Positions 1-10,512 of a stretch of 64,000 nt of DNA are shown one piece after another (position 1 is the first letter of the stretch; each line of letters opens with the position of its first letter). The stretch spans positions 2,716,471 to 2,780,470 of the forward strand of contig JAJEKV010000016.1 of NCBI GenBank assembly GCA_021234155.1, written 5' to 3'. The notes below the pieces were generated by a model. That model saw only the letters and a list, made by a program, of their open reading frames with translations, searched no databases and was not told where the DNA came from. This stretch comes from Isoetes taiwanensis (lineage: Eukaryota; Streptophyta; Lycopodiopsida; Isoetales; Isoetaceae). Position numbers and translations under genes: made by a program.

Positions 1-1929
1 TTGGTATGCTTCGTTCGGTTACGTATTACTCATGCGGTAGTCCACATGCTGAGTTTTCTTTGCTGGATTAGTACTCCTCATATGGGATGTAACAATAGCC
101 CTTAATTTGTAAAGCCGATTCTGTAAAGGTGGTGTGCGGGTTCCAGATGGATACTAGATCTCACGAGGGGGAGCCATGGGTGAGCCGTCTTCTAGCTGCG
201 GTATTGCTTGATGGCGGGATATGTTTCTTAAGTAAGTGGCGGTGTATCCGAGGGATGTGTAGATGCGGAAAAGGAAGGCCTCCGGAGTAGTCGCGATGGC
301 GACATGCCGTGGTTTATGGAAAGGCTTCACACTCTCACGAGGATGTCAATATGCGGGGCGGTTACGAAGAGGTTCGGTGCTGTTGCTAGCGATGGAGAGT
401 GGGGATGCTCATGATTTTCGAGGTTGTAAATTCGTTTAGAGTCCTGTTGTTCTTAGTGTAGACAAGGTGAATTCATTGGAGCCTCATCTTTGTTAGGTGT
501 GGGAGGAGAGAAGGCACGATTGCCTACAGCTGTTTGAAAAGCGGTGGCTCAGGTATTTGATTCAGCACAGGGAAAGCTCACGGGAGAGCTCACATTTTTG
601 AAGAGCAGGCTGGCTGACGAGGTTTTCGCTGGGAATAGAGGTTGCAGGTGAAGAGTTATCACGAAGTCCCCAGAGCCCACATTTGTGAGAGGACACCTTC
701 CTCTTTGGATGTAGGTGTTACGTGAGTATAGGTGGAGTGGATATATGGGATGAGATCTATAATGGGTATTGGTAATGGAGTTTTGAATCTGAGAATGCTT
801 AGGTGGAGATTGTCGGCTTGGAAGAAGAGAGAGGATCAGGACTTGGATCATCTCCATGTCAGTCGTATTTAGGATTGCTTCTTTCGGCAAAGCCCCTATA
901 GCGGTGAATGCAAAATTGAAGAAATACTTAGGGTGGGATACTCCACAAGCCAATGAATTGGTCTTGTTCTTTATACAAAGCTTTGAAGACACAAAGGCTG
1001 CATTATTCTGAAAGGAATGCTAGGATCTTTGCCTCAAGGACTGGGAAAAACCTCGCAGGCATCATATAAGAGAATCATCCACGAGCCTGATTGGTGATGG
1101 AAAGAGGAGTTGGCATGCTTTATCACGGGTGAGGGAGATCAAAAATTGTGTGACGCGATACTTGAGGAATCTCTTTCGCGAAGGCCAAACATTTCAGTCT
1201 ATCATGGGAAGAGGCATTAGCGCATCCCTCATTCAAATGCGTAGCATGCTCGGTTGGGAAGTGCGTGTTAGTAGGGGCATGGGTTCTTCCATCTAACCGC
1301 GGCATTCATTCACGACGGCGTGTGGAGGCTGCATGGTAGCCTCACTAAATCCCAAGTATGCCTCTCATGCGGGGATGTAGGTGTTGTGTATGGGCTTCCT
1401 CACGGAATAGTGCCAATAGAAGCGTGTAGGGGGAAGCGTAGAAGGAGATTTTTGGGTTGAGGGCATGGTTAGGGGATGGTTCATTGAGGGAGGATGATGG
1501 CAATGGGGAGGGCGGCAGCCAAGAACATGGAATCTGGCGCTTTGAGCATCTGCCGGAACACACCCACTGGTTGGGCGAGTCTTATATTCCCTTTGAATTT
1601 TGAGGACTATTCCTTCTGCCTTTCGATGAAAGTGCGGCTCCATTTGCTACTTATGTACATATTCTTGCCTTTTCATGTAAGGCGTAGAGTGGGCGTAGAG
1701 TGGGATGTTGCTAATGTTTTGAAGCGTGAGGGGCCTAGAATCTTTGTTTTTCCAGCCCCTTGTGAATCTGAACCTGGTCGGATGAGAGAAAATTAGGGAA
1801 ACTGCTGAAGTTGTAGGCTGAAACCGGGCACGAGTCTGTTTTCATCTCCATGTAGACATGGGATTCTTGTCAAAGGAGACAATGATGAGTATTAGAGGTA
1901 GTAGGACAGCCATGTGCAAGCGCTGGTAG

Positions 1930-2720
1930 TCTAGGCGAAGCCTTGCTGCTAGACATAGAAGGATCCCAGGGTTGCCCTTAAGGCCAAATTGTCTAAGCAT
2001 AATTTACAGAATTTTGGCGGAATAATAGAGGTTGCAAGATTAGTTATCTTGTGAATGTTTTCCTAGACATGAATGTTTTTATAGAAATCTAGGCAAATCA
2101 TGGCCAATGTTTTGCCAAGATTTAAAGTGTCTTTATTTTCAAGTGCAATTTCACATTGGTGTTATTCAAATCCATATTTAATCAAGGACACAAACACATT
2201 ATAACTATAATTGCATGATGCAATACCACAACTTAACCTTTGCAAATGAGATGTGGCTTATCCTTGTAGATAAAACAAATCTATTAGAGGGATATGCGTA
2301 AAATATGCTCTCCGATTGCATCCTTAGAAGCAAGAATTATCGTAATATGCAGGATGGATATGGAGAATAGATTAAGGTTATGAAGAAAGCCTAGAATATT
2401 AAGTACGATTCCTTAAGAAATCTTGAGGAAGGAGGGTAAGGATAAAAAGTGAATCCATAGTTATATGATGCTTAGTGGATGTGGCGAGATTTTTCAAATA
2501 AATGAGATTTGTTTGGCAAAGCGTTGGCTAATTTTATTTTTTCATCTATAGCAGACCCCTAAGCCATAGCATCAAAATTTCTCGATACCCTTAAAAATAG
2601 CCTTTTTTGGCCGAACTTTAGATCATAAGGGCTACCACAGTAGAGAGTTGAAGGTTTCATTGGTAGAAATTATTTTAAATTAGTTCGATCAGTTTTGGTG
2701 TGGGAATTCAAACATAACAA
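1930..2720. repeat. Left-arm-only segment of the palindrome (about 0.8 kb)
   Basis: Paired coordinates in the outer arms sum to about 5770-5815, while those nearer the centre sum to about 6570-6600. So roughly 0.8 kb in the left arm has no partner on the right. The extra DNA lies between about 1930 and 2720. It is AT-rich and has no recognisable coding. It is either an insertion into the left arm or a deletion from the right arm; no target duplication was found. Confidence 0.55.
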
Positions 2721-3286
2721 CACTCTTGATCGTCTTGGGAAGAGATACTTCCGCTTTATCTTTTGAGGCATGAAGCGGAGTTCAGGATCCTTGAAGCTCA
2801 TGCTCTTTCTTAGTCTTGTTTTTGGTCATGTGTACATATTGTGGTAGCGAGTCCTTTGTAGAGAAAGCTTCTCCACTGAGCTCATGCTCCTTGATCTTCT
2901 GTTTTTGATGTATGTAGATGGAGCTGACCGGATCGTTTCGAGGCTTCTCCATGAAGCTCTTGTGTACTGCATTGTTCTTTGTTGCTTGGCCGTTGTATGC
3001 TTCTTTGTTAACTTGCTCTGATCCTCTGCGGCACTATCCACGCGATTGTCAATGTAATATATATCTTTGGTTGTTGACTTCAAGTTCTTCTTCACGAATA
3101 TTTGACAATGCAATAGTGTTGATTCATTGATTGATTGGCATGCATTGATCTATACCTTGTATGATTATTAATGCGTATCAGTGGTTGGGGTGCAAAAGAG
3201 TATACGAGTGGCGTGTAGATGCGTGGTCCTTGATGTGTCATATTCTTGTGAATATTCACGGATCCAATGCTCGAGGATATGGCAAT

Positions 3287-3309
3287 AAGGATATAGGTGC
3301 TATATCCTT
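3287..3309. repeat. Central hairpin of the giant palindrome
   Basis: AAGGATATA (3287-3295), spacer GGTGC, TATATCCTT (3301-3309): a perfect 9-bp stem. Flanking sequence continues to pair imperfectly (the block around 'caatgctc' on the left with 'gagcattg' on the right), so the palindrome has essentially no unpaired loop. Confidence 0.85.
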
Positions 3310-5940
3310 GTGCTATCACGGAGCATTGAATCGAGTATTCTAGATATAACATCAGAACCCGCGAAATTGCGTCATTCCATTCTCTTTGCACTAACCGGCG
3401 ATTCATTGATACGGAAATATAGATCAATGCATGCTGTCAATCAATGAATCAACACTTATTGCGACCAATCAGAAAACGATAAATGAAAGAGAAACGAAGT
3501 CAACAACACCGTTACTATAGCGATGATAATGCGGAAGCTATATGTGCTGACAGGCAACCGACAACTGCTGATGAAGCGAAATACAATACAAAAACTCGTA
3601 ATTCGGCTGTCTGGCTGTCCATCTACGACACCAAAACTGAAAGGCTGAAAACATGATCGTAGACTTCACAAATTTGTATCCTGATATCACATGTTCGCGA
3701 ACTAAGAAAGAACATGAGCTCGAAATACCGGAAGCACTTTCGCTCATGGATAACGATATCTCTTCCAAACGATCGACTATGCTGATAAACTAAACCAACG
3801 TATTTCTGGCTCGGCGGCTGCTATTTCTTCTAAATCCTCTATCTAAGCGATTGGAGGCCCGTCTGGTGTTGAATAAGCGTTGCACGTAACGTCACGTTCC
3901 TCCTGAATACTCATCATTGTCTCCTTTGGCGGTAGCTCTATGTCTACATGGAGATGAAAACACCGGGGCTGTTCTGGAAGCTACCACAGCTTCAGCGGGC
4001 TTCTCCAGTTTCCTCATCCAGGATACGTGTCGGATTCACAGAGTGAAAGCGGCATCTCCTGGGCCCTCGCTCAAAACATTCAACGCATCGCACCTCGCCT
4101 CCACCTGCGCCTACATGAAAACCAAAGAATATGTACATAAATACAAAGCAAATGGAGTACGCACTTCGAAGGCCGAGAAGGAATAGTCTAAATTCAAAGG
4201 AATATAAGGCAGGCGACCCACGGCCCGGTGTGTCTGGCATGCTGGTATTTATCTCCCATGTTATTCTTGGCTTACCCGTCCCTCCTCATGCCATCATCCT
4301 CCTCAACATCTAGCCGACCTCAGTCCCCAAAATCTCCTTCTCACAGCCCTGCGCTCTATTGGCACTATTCCGGGAGGGAAGCCCATACACAACACTCACG
4401 ACATCGCGCAGAGGCATGCAGGATTTAGTGTGAGGCCATGCGGCCTCCACCTTGGCTGGCTGTGAAATGAATCACCGTGTTAGATGGAAAAAGAACCCAT
4501 GCCACAGCTCAACACGAATTTCGGTCCGGGCATGCCTCTGAGCCCGGTTTTGAATAGGGATCACGATTCTTCCCATGATAGAATTTGAAATGTTTGGCCT
4601 TAGCAAGAGATTCACATTATCAAGTGTCACCTGATTTTTTGATCTCCCACCGCTCGGTATAAAACGCCACAACTCCTTTTCCAGCTCAATGCAATTACTG
4701 CTTTGTGTGAGATTTCATATGATACCTATGATGCATTTTCCCGAGTCCTTGAGGCGTTATCCTAGCATTCCTTCGTAACAATGGAGTCTTGTATCTTTCA
4801 AAGCTTTACAAAGAACAAGACCACCCCGTGGCGTAGTATCCCACCCAAGTATTTCTTCAATTTTGCATTCCAGCTGCTATAGGGCTTATCGAGCAATCCT
4901 AAATCGCCTTGGACATGGAGATGATCAAGTCACGATCCTCTTTCAAAAGTGACAATTCCAGCGAGAGCGATACGTATCAGCTGACACACGATTAGATCTC
5001 ATCCCATATATCCACTCACCTATACTCCCGCAGTACTCACATCCAAAGAGGAAGGCGGGAATTCTGAAGCGAGGGAGGCCTCTTAGGGACCCGTGATAAC
5101 TCTTTCTCCACAGCAGCCTCTTTTATTCCAGCCAAGAAACACACTTTGCGGGCCTCACATCTTCAAAGCGGGGAGCTCTCGGGGAGCTTTCCGGTGGCCC
5201 GAAATCTTTGGAGCCACCTCACGGCTTTTCAAGCGGTCGCGCGACGCATGCGCTTCCTCCACAACCAACAGCATGAGGCTCCAATGAGATTCAGCCCTTG
5301 TCACCACACCAAGAACAAGGGACCACGAAGCGATTTACAACCTCGAAATCATGAGCATCCCGGCTCCATGTCGTTAATAGCGAGGCGAAACCTCTTCAAA
5401 GCATCGTGCATATTGACATCCCTCGAGAGTGTGAAGCCTTTCCATAAACCACGGCATCTTTGCCCAGCTTTGCACTTCTACTCTCGAGGAGCCTTCCCTT
5501 ACCATCTACACATCCCTTGGACACACCCACGGCGACCCTCACGAAGAAACATATCTCACATCAGGCAATACACCACCAACGTGAAGGCGAAACCGGCCTT
5601 GGCTCCCGCTTTGAGATGCGAGGTATCCAGCCGGAGCACGCACTCTTTATGCAGAATCTGCCACAAATTAAAGGGCTATTGTTGGCATCCCATATGAGGG
5701 AGCACAATCCGGCGGCAAAATCGGCATGTGGGCCGTAGGCATGGCTCCCACCTCTCAAACTCACGGGAGCACACACGATACCTCGGAGCATGCTAGAGGA
5801 GGAAGCGCCCGCGATTTTACATCCAGCTACCATGGAGCACAGCCTGCGAGAATTTTCTTCGACCTAACCCCTTTCTCGATTAACCAGCACGCCAAAATCA
5901 CCTATGAGTGGTGCGCCATGAAGGCACCATCCACAATATT

Positions 5941-7019
5941 TTCTTGTCATTTTTTATATTAAGATTTATATATGTTTCTTTTTTTTAATATATCTTCTAT
6001 TAATATCCCTGTATTATAAAATTTTTACTGTAAGTGTTGGACCCTGACCCTAGATCAACCGGATCTAAAATTTTGCGGTCGGCTTGATGCGTGTTAAAAC
6101 GGTAGCTTCAGCCCCATTTGTGGGTAGGTTCGGTTTTTAAAGGGCTTGGGCGTGTTAGGATTTCGACCCGCGAACACCAAAGCAGGATGATCGGAAGCTA
6201 TGTTAAATTGCGGGAATGGCATCCCGTTCTGCGTTGTAAAGGCAAATTTATTTGATCAGACTCGAAGCTTTCATTCGTTTACGGATTGCGGGCCAGTTAA
6301 ATTTGAAGCCCAAGCATAAACCGAGCACGCTTTTAAAACATGGGCGTTCACATGATAAGCATTTTCAGTGGCCCGAAGCGGTGACACATCCCTTCATCAA
6401 TTTCGCGATATTTTTTCGACCGACCTTCAGCGGCTCCTGTGGCAGAAATTTCGAACCGAATAATTTGGTGAGACCCAGCAACACTCGGTTTGGACGGTGT
6501 GAGGCGAGGAAAACTTATTCACATGGGAGCAAAAGCCGAACCGAGGAATCTGGCATTGGAACCAAAGAAAAGTGGGGAAGAGACGAATCACGGTACTATT
6601 TTTTATGCAGACCGGAGATCAGCTGATTTTGACCATTTGTTTTACACTTGAATCGAAACTCAAATCTGCGGATTATTGCCCACTGCAGAATCTTTTGCCG
6701 CATTATAAAATCAAATCACAGTTATTGCGATAAAGTAGGTATAAAGCTCAATCTACTTGATTATTGCCGCGATCTTAGTATGAAGAGAACTGGAATCATA
6801 CACTGGCATATAGCGAATGCACAGTCTTCCCCTTTTACCTTTTAATCCAGATTTGCTTGCATTACGCGCGAAGCAGTGCCAGATTTCAAAAAGCAAAGGT
6901 ATGGTTCGGTGATCAGAGATGACAATCTTGATGAAATTAGGGGAAATAGGCAGGACAATTTCGATAGAAATTTTGGCCGAGATCAGTTCGGCAAGATGGG
7001 ACATAGATTCCGGATATTT
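5941..7019. other. Unassigned stretch between palindrome and copia-like element
   Basis: No gene, repeat or RNA recognised. Short open frames here (for example around 6252-6626) show no known domain and are not supported as genes. Confidence 0.5.
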
Positions 7020-7231
7020 TGTTGAAGAATGGAAGAAACGAGAAAGAAAGATCAAAGGCGAAACTCTATATGTATTATATATGAGCCTTGAATCTGATGA
7101 ATATATAGAGTGCCCAAATCAGCCAGGCTGAGCCGCGGATGCTATAGCTGAAGGATGATAGCCCGGGAATGGCCGTTAGGATCATCCCAACTACTCCTCT
7201 GGTGGCGGCCCGAGGATTTGAATCTCTAACA
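7020..7231 (-). repeat. 3' LTR of copia-like element (left copy)
   Basis: 212 bp, TG...CA bounded, matching 9249-9453 along its length, with shared blocks at the start, around 'gatcatccca(a/g)ctactc' and at 'gaggatttgaatctctaaca'. The two LTRs have diverged substantially, so the insertion is not recent. Confidence 0.85.
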
Positions 7232-7243
7232 CTCCCCTCAAAC
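7232..7243 (-). other. Polypurine tract of copia-like element
   Basis: The plus strand reads CTCCCCTCAAAC; the minus strand reads GTTTGAGGGGAG immediately before the 3' LTR TG. This is the expected second-strand primer of a plant copia element. Confidence 0.8.
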
Positions 7244-9235
7244 TGATGCCACAAAGAAGTCACGAGATCGCGAGGATCCCAAATAAAGAATCGGATGAAG
7301 CTACTTGGGAATTCTTGAAAATTTTCAATGCAAGAAATGAAAGATTCTTACCGGCAGAACTGTCGAGGAGGTTGAACCATGAAGGTTTAACAAATTTATC
7401 GGCGTCACCGGTGGAGACCTGCATAGTTCATGATAGCAAAGAATAAAACAGGGCATTATTCGCTAAAGAAGGTTCTGCCCACAAGATTCTGCAAAATTTG
7501 TTAGACCATGATCCATGTTTATCGGCGAGAGCATTGGTCCGCTAAATAGCTGTCCAGTAACAAGCTGGGAAAACTTATCAAATCTCACGGTGAGTCAAGG
7601 ATACTCTGTCAATTGAACATTTGCAATTTCCATTACGTGTCACTCCTTTAATGAAGGGTCATCAATCAGCATGGATAAAATCCTGGCCATCACATTGCTC
7701 ACAAAATTTGTGCCAAGAAAAACTTCCCCTCTGGTATCCGGCTTGGTAGCGGTGCCATACGACATCTTCAGCCATCATCAAAGGTCCTGCAAGCGAAATT
7801 TTATTGAAACAATCCTGTTCACATAAACTCTTTTGCCAATAATTAATGGCCAATCCACCTAAAAGTGGAAAGGAGTCGAATGTCTCCCATTCTGATCTGA
7901 AGCACTTCTTGCTACCAAAATTTGGAACTTGGGCTTGCAATGAATTTTCTCTTGAGTAAAGCGGCCTTAACTCCCCATTACTTTCGGAGCAAGGGGCAAT
8001 TGGGAGATCGAACTCGAGGAAAAGGAAGGAATTTACCTTAGAAATTTCTTACCTCTATACATCTGAGAATGTGTTGCCCACTAATCATGCTATAAGACTA
8101 TTTTATCCCTATAATAGCTGCTTATGATGAAAATTGTGCCCTTCTTGCTCCATATGATTTACCATTTGTCAAAGCGCGTAATTTGTTGGAATGGGGGAGT
8201 ACCAGGAATTAGATCATAAAAGTACCAATTTGGGCGATCCTTCAAGTCCAGGTTTTGATCTGCAAGAATGTCTAAAATCCCTCATGCTAATTCGATTGAA
8301 AATACAACATATATGGGTATCCGAGATTCCCATGGCGGGAATAAATTTGTTTTCTTAGTTTTATCAATAATAACATGCATGTCTAGGGACGAGTCGATCA
8401 CACATTACTCTGCCACCTCCAAACTCGAGAGAAACTCTAACTCAAAACTCTGAAAATTAATCTTTGGCATAAAACAATGGGCATGAACCTCCCAATAACC
8501 TAAGCATCCCTCAGTTTCTTTCTTAGCACCCGAAAACTTCTGCTTGTACTGCATTGCTTGAATCTGTGGCATTCCCAAATTGCCTCCACGGTGGGTGAAT
8601 AATGTGTCCATCTATAGGCTCCATCGGGCTCCTCCATACGGGGAACAGAATCTTGAAGAACCCCAAAGTCCTTCCCTCATTACCAAGATCGCGTCCTCCT
8701 GCTTGAGGTCACGCGTGCTCCTCCCAGAGGATCAATGGTACACCCTAGGTCCATAGTTAAAATCCTTAAGCTCCATTTGGCTTCTCCATAATGGGTCCTT
8801 CACCAAACTTTTACCCACTTTGGAATTAGGTTTCTCCCGCTTGAGGTTCCTGCAGCTGGAATCCTCTACTTTCCCTCCTCCAGGAATCCAGCTTCTCATT
8901 CAAAGTCCCTCGTTGATTAAGTGGATCATGCTTTATCTTGAAGATTATTCCTTCCTGAAAAAGGTTCTTCCTCTAAAATAAAAACTTCTTCTTGAAGTAT
9001 CATTAGGCAAATAGCTCTAGAATCGGTGATGCTTTTGAAGATAGCCTTTTTAATTTGGGACATTTCAAATATGATGCCCAAAACCCCAACTTGATTCACG
9101 GCCTTGAACATCCTCCGGAACCCATTGGGATAAAATCGATTTACAATATCATGCTATTCTCATAGGGTTGCTTCAAGCATGAGCATTGTTTCCCTCTCGG
9201 GGACTGCTCCTTTGAGAGTCCTTCTCAAATGGAGA
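7244..9235 (-). other. Interior of copia-like element, no recognised gene
   Basis: The minus strand holds short open frames at 7662-7940 (92 aa) and 8405-8611 (68 aa). Neither shows a zinc knuckle, protease or RT motif. They may be remnants of captured or gag-derived DNA. Nothing else was recognised. Confidence 0.5.
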
Positions 9236-9248
9236 GCTCACGATACCA
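9236..9248 (-). other. Primer-binding site of copia-like element
   Basis: The plus strand GCTCACGATACCA abuts the right LTR. Read on the minus strand it is TGGTATCGTGAGC, close to the tRNA-Met(initiator) primer site TGGTATCAGAGC used by many plant copia elements. Confidence 0.8.
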
Positions 9249-9453
9249 TGTTGAAGAATGGAAGAGCGAGGAAAGAAAAGATCAAGAACAAAGAAAACTC
9301 TATGTGTATATATGGTATGAAGATACAATGAATATATAGAAGCGTTACTTAAATCGCCATTGAACCACGGATCTTTATAATGAGATAGCCAGGGAATGAA
9401 GTTGGGATCATCCCAGCTACTCACAGTGGCGGCGAGGATTTGAATCTCTAACA
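9249..9453 (-). repeat. 5' LTR of copia-like element (right copy)
   Basis: 205 bp, TGTTGAAGAATGG...ATCTCTAACA, partner of 7020-7231. It lies directly next to the primer site at 9236-9248. Confidence 0.85.
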
Positions 9454-10109
9454 ATTTTGTAGGTGGCTGATTGCCACATAAGTAGTGCGGGGAAATTGTT
9501 GTCAGCGGCATGTGAGCGGCTGGGGGATCTCTGAGATGTCCTGTGCAGGCGGCGGTCGCTGACCCTTGTAAAGCTTACTCATGTGATCGCTGCTTTAGAT
9601 AATAGAAAGAAGAAATCTTAGGTTAGGGCTGCATGGGTTGTTACGTTAGGATATGAAGAAAGTGAAAATCATTATAAGTCAAACAGTAGCATCACCGACA
9701 TCATTTTGATCATTTTACTGTGTTCTTCGGTTGGTGAGTAGAAACAAAAGCGAGGTATGGATGCTCACTACACGACTTTACTACCCAGCTTCAAGATATT
9801 AAACGGTAAGGTTTAAGGGAGGATCGGCGACTGCCTAAAGCTCATCGGCAACCTCCCGGTAGAAGATTATCTATTTTGTAATTAGCAGAATTTGGACAGC
9901 AATGGCTGCATGCTCGTCGCGGTTATACTCAGCATTCAATCACAACTTGCATGGATAGGTAGGCTGGAATAGCCGGAGTCTATTACTCAAGCATTTGTGA
10001 TTTGTTGATTTGTAATTATTGCATTTGTAATTTGTTTTAGGATTACCTTCTTTCACTTTATAAAATTTGAGGGAGTTCTGATATAAAGTAATCAAACAAA
10101 AAGAACTAA
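9454..10109. other. Unassigned stretch
   Basis: No gene or repeat recognised in these 0.65 kb. Confidence 0.5.
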
Positions 10110-10512
10110 GCTTTTTGGGAGGTCTTTTCTGAGTCCTAAGTGCTCGCAGCCTCTTATAGGATGAAGTTATCATAATGATAACACTATAAAGACTGTCAGA
10201 CGAAAAGAAAAAATGTATGTTACTTTGTATGGAGCACTTTAGATTTCCATCACACTTACAATTTTGCTTCCTTTTAATAAGGCTATTTTGTAACATTTTG
10301 TTAAAGGTGAGCTTTTGGAGGAGTCTTTTACATCCTAAGTGCTCTGCAGCCTCTTATAGAATATGGAGTTTCATAATGATATAGCTGTAAAGGCATCGGG
10401 CAAAGAAAAAGAAAAAATTTATGTTGCTTCTGTATGGAGCACTTTAAATTTCCATCACATTTACAGTTTTGCTTGCTGTTAATAATGCTATTTTGTAATG
10501 CTTTGTGCTTAT
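10110..10512. repeat. Tandem duplication, two units of about 201 bp
   Basis: Unit 1 (10110-10310) and unit 2 (10311-10512) share 'tcctaagtgctc-gcagcctcttata', 'tttcataatgata' and 'tatggagcactttaaatttccatcaca' in the same order, with scattered substitutions. No coding function is seen. Confidence 0.8.

Larger units (their letters stand above)
1..5940. repeat. Giant imperfect palindrome (inverted repeat, arms about 2.6-3.3 kb)
   Basis: The left half reads as the diverged reverse complement of the right half. Matched pairs include about 425 with 5340 (text around 'ttacaacctcgaaatcatgag'), about 1020-1210 with 4550-4760, 1840-1905 with 3910-3960 (the 'atgagtatt' / 'aatactcat' block), 2729-2830 with 3700-3790, and 3119-3155 with 3418-3452. 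The axis is the perfect small palindrome at 3287-3309. The left outer end lies beyond base 1; the right end is near 5940, where AT-rich unrelated DNA begins. By eye the arms differ at roughly a quarter of positions with many small indels. No transposase was recognised. It could be the terminal repeats of a foldback-type element or an old inverted duplication. Confidence 0.85.
7020..9453 (-). mobile_element. Non-autonomous copia-like LTR retrotransposon
   Basis: Two related direct repeats of about 210 bp, each starting TGTTGAAGAATGGAAGA and ending GAATCTCTAACA, bound a 2.4-kb unit. The primer site abuts the right LTR and the polypurine tract abuts the left LTR, so the element is transcribed leftward. 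The sequence next to it reads TTTGAGGGGAG, the usual plant Ty1/copia polypurine tract, and the primer site TGGTATCGTGAGC resembles the initiator-tRNA-Met site. The interior (about 2.0 kb) has no recognisable protease, integrase or RT, so the element depended on another copy's enzymes. ATTT precedes and follows the element (7016-7019, 9454-9457), a possible short target duplication. Confidence 0.85.

Noticed and set aside
549-992. 147-aa minus frame as a gene
   Set aside because: Its counterpart in the other palindrome arm (about 4800-5230) does not keep the frame, and no domain was recognised. It behaves as repeat DNA.
5146-5738. 183-aa plus frame and overlapping 92-aa frame
   Set aside because: Not conserved as a frame in the matching left arm and no known domain.
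1-5940. Palindrome as an assembly or read hairpin artefact
   Set aside because: The arms differ by many substitutions and indels and by a 0.8-kb segment; an artefact would give identical arms.
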